Shown piece by piece: positions 56,636 through 64,000 of a stretch of DNA of 64,000 nt (position 1 is its first letter; every line of letters starts with the position of its first letter). Below the pieces are notes generated by a model. The model did no database searches. It worked only from the letters and a program-made list of their open reading frames with translations, and had not been told where the DNA came from. The DNA is taken from NCBI GenBank assembly GCA_030180135.1, contig CM058239.1, forward strand, positions 59,475,246 through 59,539,245, given 5' to 3'. This DNA is from Orychophragmus violaceus. Taxonomy: Eukaryota; Streptophyta; Magnoliopsida; Brassicales; Brassicaceae. The position numbers were made by a program, and so were the translations under genes.

Positions 56636-57335
56636 AAAAAGTTCTATTGGTTAAAACTATATCACTTGGATCACACTTTTGGACCATTGATTTAAACATA
56701 TCAATGGTTCAGATTTCATTAAGTAAACACACAAATTACAATTGTGGATCATCATATTTTATCTCATTAAATCACCATTGATTCCTTTTAACCTAGTTAA
56801 TAACTCATCTCTCTCAACAGCCGTTACTTCATTCTTTTTTTTTTCTTCTGTAGATCTGAAACCTTGGTGATGGACCTGCAAAATCATCAGATTCTAGTGA
56901 TGCACCTGCAAAATCACGTCCTTGCCTCCGAAGACGAAGACTCGTCCTTGCCGCCGAATCGATTCCCCATCTCGTCCTCTTCTCGTTGCCGGAGCTGCTG
57001 AAGACGACGAGTTATCGGAAGAAGACGCAGACGAAATGGCTGTGAGAGAACGAAGCTGGCGGTAAGAAAGTGAAGACGAAGACAAATCCGATGGTGGTGA
57101 CGGCTGTGGTGGTAGCCGGTGATGATATCAGCTGCGGCCAAGGTGAGAGAGAGAGGTGATGGTGTGCCGCCTGGAGTTTCAGGTGGTGAGAGATAGAGAG
57201 AAGACGAAGCCGGTGGTGGTGAAGGCGGCCCCGTGACTTTATTCCGGTGACGGTGAAGACGAAGCCGGTGGTAAAGACGAAGCCGGTGGGTCTCGACAGA
57301 CGTCTCCAGGATCCTGCCAAGAACAATTGATTTAA
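56636..57335. other. Interior of second CACTA, no gene
   Basis: AT-rich to about 56830, then purine-rich GC-richer sequence with three copies of AGACGAAGCCGGTGG (57208, 57256 and 57274 areas). Short frames on both strands look like products of the repeated composition. Confidence 0.6.
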
Positions 57336-57350
57336 TAATTTTTAAATTTA

Positions 57351-58232
57351 TGGCCAGATCTTTAAAACACTACTTCAATCAGGAGACCTAAGAAAGCGGT
57401 CGTTTCTCTCTCTTGTGAGAGAGGGCGATTTCCGGTTAGCCGGAATCGCTTCCGATGACGGTGGTTCTTCCTTTCTTCTCCGCCGTTCGAGTTTTTTTAT
57501 GATTGCTTCCTCTTCTCTCTTCCAAATCTTTCAGAGGAAGCCGTCTTTTTTCTCGATGTTTCTGGGTTTCAGCCTCTGTTTTGATTCCGATCTGGTTTCG
57601 ATTTTGGTTTCTATTTCCCGGCTGTTCCCGGTGGTTTTAGATCGGATTGTTATGCTTCGGGCTTAATAAGTCCGATTTCGATTATAAGGCTGGCTGTTCC
57701 TTGTCCGCTAACGGACTCTACCGGTTTTCCGGTCTCTTCCTGGCTTCTGCCGATGATCTCCCTCCCCTTCTCTCTGTTCACCGTCTCTGCCCTTTAGTTG
57801 TCTCCGCTTCGCCTCCGATTGTCCGATTCTTAAGGATTAATATCGCTTTTGTTTTCACCAGCTTTAGAGGACAAGCGCATGGTGGTGGTCGGGTGCTTCC
57901 GGCGGTGGTTTCGTTGACTGGGTTACTTTGTTTGCAGGTGTACGGTGGTTTTGGGAGGCGCATGATCGGCGAACGGTCTTCTGTTCCTACAGCGAATTGG
58001 TCCGGTGCGGTGTGACGGCGTTCTCCTCCACGCATGCCACCGGCTTCCGGCGAAGCTTCTTTCTCTGACGCGTGTCCCTGCCGACTCGTGGAGCTTGACG
58101 CGTGGATCTCATCTACAACCGTGGGTGATTGGGCTTTTTGGGTTTGTGTTGGTTTGTTCGTTGTAAGGCTTCGGCCCGTTTGTAAGATTAAGGCCTTGGC
58201 CTATTAATCGAAATCGTTGACAAAAAAAAAAT
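57351..58232 (+). mobile_element. Poly-A retroposon (Sadhu-like), 15-bp target duplication
   Basis: About 880 bp, GC-richer than its surroundings and ending in an A run (58222-58231). Flanked by TAATTTTTAAATTTA at 57336-57350 and 58233-58247. It encodes no retrotransposon protein; frames of 83-122 codons inside do not resemble known families. Size, tail and composition resemble the Sadhu retroposons of Brassicaceae, which is an inference. The target repeat is A/T-only, so chance is a small concern. Confidence 0.65.
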
Positions 58233-58609
58233 TAATTTTTAAATTTAATTTGTAATTTTGTTTTTAATTATTGTTATATCAAATTAATTTTTTTATAATT
58301 TTCTAAAATTTTTTTTTTGAATTTAACCACACTTAATTATGTGACAAATCGTGACAAAAAAAGCATAAGTCATGAAATATAACGTGATATAATCGTGGCA
58401 AATTATAACCATGATATAAACCGTGACAAAACGTGGCTAATTTTGTCACGATTTGGACACGAAAAAAAATAGTCACGATCGTATAGCCACGTTTTTTTGT
58501 GTGACTAATCGTGGCTAAAACCGCTTATAGCCACGAAATATTAGTCATAGTCACGAAATAAAACGTGGCTATACGATATATTTTTACTAGTGTTGAAAGC
58601 TGCTCAAGG

Positions 58610-59410
58610 GTATCCGAATTCTCTTGCTTCAGAATATCGACCTCCGCATCTTTCTCGAGCAAAGTCGCTTTCAACTCTTGAATTTACTGAACAAAATCTG
58701 GAACTTATGAATACGCAAAAAAAGTTATCGGATAACAGTTAGGAAGGTATTCTAATCCTAAAAACGTCCTTTGTTACGAAGAATTTCCTACCATGAAAGA
58801 AAAATATATATACAATTAAATAATTTATTTAATAAAATATTATAAAAAATAATTATTATAAAAGTAAAAACACTTACTTCAAGAATCATTGGTTTATCTC
58901 TTCTCGGGTTAAAACATTTGATAAAGTAGAACCATCCTTAAACACCTGCTGCGTCTGAATATCGTCCCTCTTCTTCTTTAATTTCTGCACAACTTCCTGA
59001 GGTACCGGATCTTGGATTTCACAGGTTCTTTTTGTTGGTGTGCGTGTCATCATATAAGTCAAGCTAATTTGGCGGCATACCACCAGCTTCGATCGTCTAT
59101 AAGAAAAAATTAGTAAAAATCTTTAGATAAAATTAAATAAAATTAGTATTAGATATGTACCATCTCTTTTTCATGAGCATCATTAGTTTTAGCACCGTTA
59201 TTGTGTATTGCCATTCCTTTACCATCTCTCTCGCTTCTTCGATTCTTCGAGTTTTTTTTTGGGAAATTACTTACGTCTCGGGTAACTTCCAATAAACTTG
59301 TAAGCCGTCCCAAACAGAGGTGTTCATGTTCTTAGGCTTTTTCTTCTGTAGCCAAGTTTTCTTCCACTCAGTCATGTGGTTGGAATACTGGTTTGATACT
59401 TGTTTGATTA
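58610..59410 (-). pseudogene. Ptta/En/Spm transposase-like remnant of the third CACTA
   Basis: Minus-strand exon-like pieces in order. 59390-59280 has NMNTSVWDGLQVYWKLPE followed by GTAAGT. 59260-59160 has RRIEEARERDGKGMAIHNNGA. 59100-58880 has PVPQEVVQKLKKKRDDIQTQ. A coiled-coil-like piece lies near 58680-58610. The VWDGLQVYWKLPE motif is typical of TnpA-like plant transposases. Stops occur and the gene is incomplete. The second CACTA element interrupts its 3' side at 58592. Confidence 0.7.
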
Positions 59411-59697
59411 ATAAAGTTATTTACTAAGTTGCACTGTTACATTTTTCTAGATTGAATCCCCTAATATTTTCTCAGCCTGGTTGCACGAGAATCTTATATA
59501 TAATAGCAATATTGTCTCTCCCCTAAAGCTGCCACGCCACTTTTTTCTTTCAATATGTTATTGGGCCTTCAATTGATTCTGAATGAAACAATCTGAATCA
59601 AGCGTACCGGGCCTGTAATCTATTTCGAATGTAACAATTTGAAGAAAGTATAAGCCCAAAATCAGTTAGAGAGCGAAGTGAAAGTGATCTATAAGAC
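59411..59697. other. Intergenic, no feature seen
   Basis: AT-rich with two related segments around 59567 and 59610 (GGGCCT..., then TGAATC or CGAATG, then AACAATTTGA/AACAATCTGA). No coding potential recognised. Confidence 0.55.
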
Positions 59698-60178
59698 CTA
59701 ATGGAGATAACCATGGATCTTAATGCGGAAGAAGAGCATACTCATGACATAAGCGATCACAATGGAGGAGATTCCAGGCGTAACATATGATGATTTGACA
59801 CTCTTAGCTCGTATCTTGTGCCAGATCCAGCATAATGATCTCGGTCCCACCGAGCACGGACATGAATCCCGAAGAAAGACCTTCGATGATGTACTGCCCA
59901 TGAACCCGACCCGACATGAACACAACTGGCCGTATTGCCCCGGTGATGGGGTCCTGGGTCGACCCGATACCTGGAGACTTCACAATCACATCGTAACTGA
60001 ATCTGGAGACGACGAGGAAGTAGGTGAGGAGAATCAGCGCGAACATTGTCATCGGCGACGGGAGTGTGAACGAAGGGAGCTTGAGACAAAGACGCTGTGG
60101 CCGGAGGAAAGAGAAAGCGATGATCCGAAGAATGTGGAAGATCGGATCGAACGACGATTCACCAGACGTGTCTGACAT
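59698..60178 (-). pseudogene. OSTC-like oligosaccharyltransferase subunit, frameshifted
   Basis: Minus strand. The ATG at 60176-60178 opens 124 codons matching the small OSTC/DC2 membrane subunit of the ER N-glycosylation complex: FHILRIIAFSFLRP, LPSPMTMFALILLTYFL, YDVIVKSPGIGS, RPVVFMSGRVHGQYIIEGL, then GGTEIIMLDLAQD. Near 59805 the frame shifts, apparently by loss of a few bases. The C terminus continues in another frame (RAKSVKSSYVTPGISSIVIAYVMSMLFF..HGYLH, stop 59698). There are no introns in this span. Probably a pseudogene, possibly a processed copy, though I see no A tail. Confidence 0.8.
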
Positions 60179-60289
60179 GGAAGATCCGGTGGCTAGGTTT
60201 GTGAATCGGTTCTCGGAGCCATTTCCTCAGATGATCCTCACTATAGCTCTACCTCTCTCTACCACGTGAAGAAGAAGAGTCAAGAGTCT

Positions 60290-61241
60290 TCTCTCTCCTC
60301 ACCTTTTCTCTCTCGAGTTTTTTTCTTCATCGTCATCTCTCTTGCCTCTCCGGTAGATCTCTCTGCCGGAGAGGGCTCTGGTTCTCTCCTCATCCTAGCG
60401 CTTCATCCGTGGATCTATCTCGCCCTCCAACTGGGTGGCGGTGCTCTCACCCTTGTCTCACGGCAGCAGCTCTTCTTAGTCTTCTCGGAGGCGACGCCGG
60501 ATCTGGTCCGCTCAAATCCCGCGACGGCGTCCCTCCTTAGTCGTCTCTCGGTGGTCTCCTGCTTGTGGCTTCGTCGATCTAGCGGTTCTCTGGTCTTCTT
60601 CCGACGGCGGTGCTTGATATGGCTGGGTGATTTTGTAGGGTGGTTTTCTTGCGGTGGTGCCGGTGCATGTTTCTCTGGGTTCTTCTTCTCCTTTCCTCTG
60701 TTCGCTTGAGGACGGCGGTGTGGTAAGGGGCGGGGGTTTGCGGTGGGGGTCATGAACCGAAAATGGCTTGGGAGGTGGCAGTTGCTCTCATCGTTCGCTT
60801 AGGCACCGCTTCACGGCGGAGGAACCGATAATAGCGGCGGTGAGTAGGCTCCATCGATTCTTCCCTTCTAAGGCTTGGCCTTTCGTGCCCGGTATCTATG
60901 GCAGTTGCTCCCTTTCTATCTCCTTGGCTCACCCTGGTTTCCGGTCTCGCGAGGTTCTCCGGTCTCTTCTATGATCGGCGGCAGTGAGGTGTTTGGCGGT
61001 TAGAGCGCACGGCTTCGACATTGGCGGATGTCTCTATGAGGCGGCGTGTGTCTCCTTCCTAGGGTTTCCGTCCAATTGTTGAGCCGATTTTGGGCTTCCT
61101 ATTTGTAGGGTTGTAGTTGATTCAGGCCCGTTAGAGTTTTATTTGGGCTTGAGCGTTTTTTTATTTTTGTTTTGCTTTCTTTTATTTTCATGCATCTTGT
61201 ACCAAAAAAAAAATTTAATACGAAAGCCCTTTAAAAAAAAA
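60290..61241 (+). mobile_element. Second poly-A retroposon-like element
   Basis: About 950 bp of GC- and CT-rich sequence with A runs at 61204-61214 and 61233-61242. AGTCAAGAGTC at 60279-60289 and AGTCAAAAGTC just after the second A run could be an 11-bp target duplication with one mismatch. Overall design is like 57351-58232. The 147-codon frame inside (60266-60709) is low-complexity and probably not a gene. Family assignment is tentative. Confidence 0.45.
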
Positions 61242-62017
61242 AGTCAAAAGTCGTTATGTTTGGAAGCTCAGTTATTGTTATTCGTCGTATCGATAGTAAT
61301 CAGGTTTCGTGAAAATAAACTTCCACGTTCTGCCGTTTTGGGAATGATGAAAGTTTAGATAAACGTCACGAAGTGTTTTCTAGAAAGTAGTTCCGACAGG
61401 ACAAAAAGCACCAAACTATCCATCCTTTTCATCATAGGGCTTATTTAAAGACCTAAAAGCAAACATTTCTGGAGCTTTGTGATCTTCAGCAAGCTATTCT
61501 CGCGGAAAAGTTACAAGATTTTGTTAGGACGTAACTGGGATTTTTGGTGTGGAAGCTCAGCCGAGATGAGCAAGAGACAGCCGCCTGATCCGGTGGCTGT
61601 GCTTAGAGCATCTCCAACCTTGTGTCAAATTGGATGTCAAATTCCATTTTAGAATAAAATTTACTCCAATCATATCTCATTTTCAATTGCAAAATGGCAT
61701 AATGCTATTTTTGATTTCAAATATAGAACCATCTAATTTTCAATTGCATTTGGCAATTGAACTTTTTTTTTATAAAACAGTCCTTCAAATTTTAAATATT
61801 TTTTACTTTAAGACATAAATAATTATTTTGATGATAATTTCTTTTTATTGATAATTATAGTTACTAAAACACTCTTATCTCTAAAATAAAAATGCAAATA
61901 GCATTTTATTTAAATAGAAAACATAACAAAACATATCAAATTTAAAATATTTAAAATACTAAAAATAAAAACAACGGAAATTAAATTTAGTACAACAACG
62001 ATTAGACATTTAGTGAA

Positions 62018-62371
62018 CTAAAACTCCGGTAAATCACCTCCGGGTCCACCTAAACCACCAAAATATTGCCCAAATGAAGTGGATTGAGGCGGATTTTTTT
62101 GGTATTGTTGTTGTTCGGCCATTTTTCGTAAAATCTGTGTTTGTTCACTCTGAACAAATGCACGAAGGTTCGGATCTTCTATCGAGTTCAAGTCCTGGAA
62201 CAAAAATTTATTTTCTTCCTTAAATTCTTTCAATGCATAGTTCTTACTTTGAATCTCTAAATGGTATTGTCTTTGTGCACTTGTCTTCTTTAATTGCTCC
62301 AAAAGTAACTTATTTCCTTCTTCTAAAGTGTTGATAAGAGTAGATGTTCCCTCATCAATTTTTCTTTTCAT
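62018..62371 (-). pseudogene. Harbinger ORF1 C-terminal remnant (NAM-associated-like)
   Basis: 117 codons beginning MKRKIDEGTSTLINTLEEGN, with a charged coiled-coil (LLLEQLKKTSAQRQYHLEI) and a C-terminal GGLGGPGGDLPEF tail. This resembles the C terminus of the Myb/trihelix-type accessory protein encoded by plant Harbinger elements. The DNA-binding N-terminal half is missing. Confidence 0.6.
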
Positions 62372-62433
62372 TTTGGATTTTTTATCCCACTTGGTCGCTG
62401 AGAGGGAGATTCACCACCAATGATCTCATAGCA

Positions 62434-62538
62434 GGGGACGATAATACTCGGTTCCAAAACTTTCTTGCTCGATTTAGAAAAATCAAAGATAAAGACGCTC
62501 ATTTTTCACTTCGAAACGCATTAGTTGATCACTTATGA
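62434..62538 (+). pseudogene. Harbinger transposase C-terminal remnant
   Basis: Encodes DDNTRFQNFLARFRKIKD then AHFSLRNALVDHL and a stop. This matches the usual C-terminal ending of plant Harbinger transposases (a RxxxIRDxxxHxxLxxxLVEHLW-type motif). All catalytic parts are deleted. Confidence 0.65.
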
Positions 62539-62929
62539 GAAAAATATTCGAATGAGGATGATTAAATTAAAATCTACTTTGTCTTATTATTTCTATATAA
62601 TGTAATGTGTTTTTTATTATAATAGTTAAATTTAAATAATATAATAATTTATGAAAGTTTTGAAAAATAAATGGATCAATTTGTAAGTTTTGAAGAAAAT
62701 GTGTATAATTTGTAATTAATAATAAAATAGAAAAAGAAAAATATACTTAAAATATTCAATTTCAAATAGAATATAGAATAATACATTGTAGAGAATCTCA
62801 ATTGCATTTTGCATTTTTTTCCATTTTGGAATGAAAAATGCAATTGAAAATTGGAGATGCTCTTAGAGGACACCGTCACTCTGTTATGGACGTTTCGTTC
62901 CATCCATCCAAATCTATGCTTTTCACTGG

Positions 62930-63527
62930 GTAAGTTAGTCTTCTTTCACATGTGAGAAACTCTGAGTCAGGTATATTTGTCTTATTTTGATAACTTGGTG
63001 CAAATTAAAGATCCAGACTTGATTGAGAAGGGGTGTTACCTTTGAAATATTCAGAGATTGAGAGAGAGAGATGAGAGAAACTGATATGTTAAGAACTAAT
63101 GATTTTGATCCGAGAAGAAAGTTTTATGAATGAGAACTACTTTGTGTGTGGAGCAAAGACGTAACGGTGTTTAGAGTTTAGATGATCTGTTTAAAAAATG
63201 ACTATGATCAAGTTCCATATCATATTTTAACGCATACACAAATGTTCATGCAAACGAAAAAAAAACCATGTTCTCCACCCATTTGCGTTTCACTTTTAAG
63301 AATTATGTTTGATAACATAAGAAAAAAAAATTGAAAATAAAGTGCTCCATCTTACCTGAAAGTTTATAAACAGATTCACACAAAAAAATTTTTATAAACA
63401 AATCATCTAAATCAAAGACTTATACAGAAAGTGTAACTATACAATGTTTTTGTTGATCAATGAAATTATGATTTAGTCGGAAAAAAAACAAATCATCTAA
63501 ACTCTTATAAAAAAACTTTCAAATTCG

Positions 63528-63563
<36 letters not shown>

Positions 63564-64000
63564 TTTTGTGCGATAAATTCTATTTACATTGATTATTAAA
63601 CGCCCTTTAGAAATTTATTCTCCTTGAGGTCCAAAACTTAAATACTTTTGTGTCTACTTTTTTATCGACGAAATAATAATCAACTATTTCAGCATTATTT
63701 CGTCTTCGTGTGTAGACTTATAATTAAACGAGTAATAGTTTGACTTTGTCAAGTTCGTTACTAGATTAAGGTTTCAAATGGTGACAGTGAGTCGGACGGT
63801 GCGGAACAAGCGAATTAAAAAACCGTATGGTTTAACTGCGGTTTATACAGAAGAAACACACTACGCGGAACAATTGTGGTTAGTGCGGAACAAGCGGTAA
63901 GGAACAATGTTTGAAGGTGACAATTATAAATGTGCGATAATTATTAAATATTGATTAATCTTTTTAATATTTTAATTTTATAAAAATAGATAAAAGTTTC
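62930..64000. other. AT-rich region without recognised gene
   Basis: May include the start of intron 1 of the GTS1-like gene. Contains a (TA)n microsatellite at 63532-63561 and two copies of GTGCGGAACAAGCG (63799-63812, 63883-63896). No open frame above the reporting size and no TE signature I could place. Confidence 0.6.
63532..63561. repeat. (TA)n microsatellite
   Basis: About fifteen uninterrupted TA units. Confidence 0.95.

Larger units (their letters stand above)
50474..58592. mobile_element. Second CACTA element, non-autonomous, hosting a LINE and a retroposon
   Basis: The left terminus CACTAGTAAAAATATA (50474-50489) is the exact inverse of the right terminus TATATTTTTACTAGTG (58577-58592). 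TTG flanks both sides (50471-50473, 58593-58595), a 3-bp target duplication. Subterminal CGTGGCTA/TAGCCACG and GTCACG motifs occupy 50500-50760 and 58320-58580. Without the LINE and the poly-A retroposon the element would be about 2.2 kb and has no transposase gene. Confidence 0.9.
61606..62862. mobile_element. PIF/Harbinger element, internally deleted, TTA target duplication
   Basis: Starts GAGCATCTCCAA and ends TTGGAGATGCTC (perfect inverted 12-mers), flanked by TTA at 61603-61605 and 62863-62865. Both are hallmarks of PIF/Harbinger insertion. 1257 bp, AT-rich, with a second inner inverted pair (CAAATTGGATGTCAAATTC-like left, ATTGCATTTTGCATTTT-like right). It retains only the ends of its two genes, facing each other. 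Confidence 0.88.
61566..62929 (+). pseudogene. GTS1-like WD40 protein first exon, split by a Harbinger element
   Basis: ATG at 61566 begins MSKRQPPDPVAVL. After removal of the inserted element (one TTA retained), the frame continues as RGHRHSVMDVSFHPSKSM and LFTG to a donor GG/GTAAGT at 62929-62930. This matches the start of plant GIGANTUS1-type WD40 proteins as I recall them. No further WD40 exon is found up to 64000, so either the rest is lost or intron 1 is long. With the insertion in place, reading through from the ATG cannot give the normal protein. Confidence 0.75.

Noticed and set aside
60266..60709. 147-codon plus-strand frame with hydrophobic stretches
   Set aside because: Composition follows the CT/GC-rich retroposon; no domain, no close start context, and similar frames appear by chance in the sister element.

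Overview
This is repeat-rich nuclear DNA from a flowering plant, most likely a Brassicaceae species. Reasons: spliced genes with GT..AG introns, a PHT1 phosphate transporter very close to the Arabidopsis PHT1;1-PHT1;3 group, an exon resembling Arabidopsis GIGANTUS1 (GTS1), and a dense set of plant transposon families (Ty1/copia, Ty3/gypsy, L1-type LINEs, CACTA, Helitron, PIF/Harbinger, small poly-A retroposons). I see no rRNA or tRNA gene, no CRISPR array and nothing bacterial. All similarity statements come from reading the sequence, not from a database search.

Layout. (1) 1-15240: a minus-strand LINE, broken by a Ty1/copia element. The copia locus is an unusual chimera: LTR (629-1265), a second copy of LINE flank (1266-2123), the 3' third of a copia element (2124-4556), then a complete copia element with an open polyprotein (4557-12323), then the rest of the LINE. 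(2) 12738-31095: a direct tandem duplication of about 9 kb. Each unit holds LINE 5' half, a CACTA 3' end, a decayed Ty3/gypsy element and a Helitron 3' terminus. (3) 31274-41606: a reverse solo LTR split by a CACTA element (32087-41230), which itself carries a related forward solo LTR (36064-37216). Both CACTA genes are broken. (4) 37695-47570: a 4938-bp direct tandem duplication that joins the CACTA 3' half to the 3' end of the phosphate transporter, leaving a truncated transporter copy (41863-42635) beside the intact gene (46801-48448). (5) 49152-59410: nested insertions upstream of the transporter. A 5'-truncated LINE has a 16-bp target duplication. A second CACTA element (50474-58592) lies in remains of a third, and holds a LINE with an open 1361-residue ORF2 (51656-56624) and a poly-A retroposon. 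(6) 59698-62929: an OSTC-like pseudogene, a second poly-A retroposon, and a GTS1-like first exon split by an internally deleted PIF/Harbinger element. (7) 62930-64000: AT-rich sequence with no recognisable gene.

The only apparently functional host gene is the PHT1 transporter on the minus strand: two coding exons (521 residues), a probable 5'-UTR intron, a TATA box, and a PHR1-type P1BS motif just upstream. Three separate duplications (copia/LINE, 9 kb, 4.9 kb) differ by only about 0.2-0.3 percent by eye, so the locus has either been rearranged very recently and repeatedly or contains assembly joins. I did not find a clearly novel biological system. The most interesting items are the copia/LINE chimera, the recent PHT1/CACTA duplication, and a LINE that integrated with intact ORF2 but without a recognisable ORF1.
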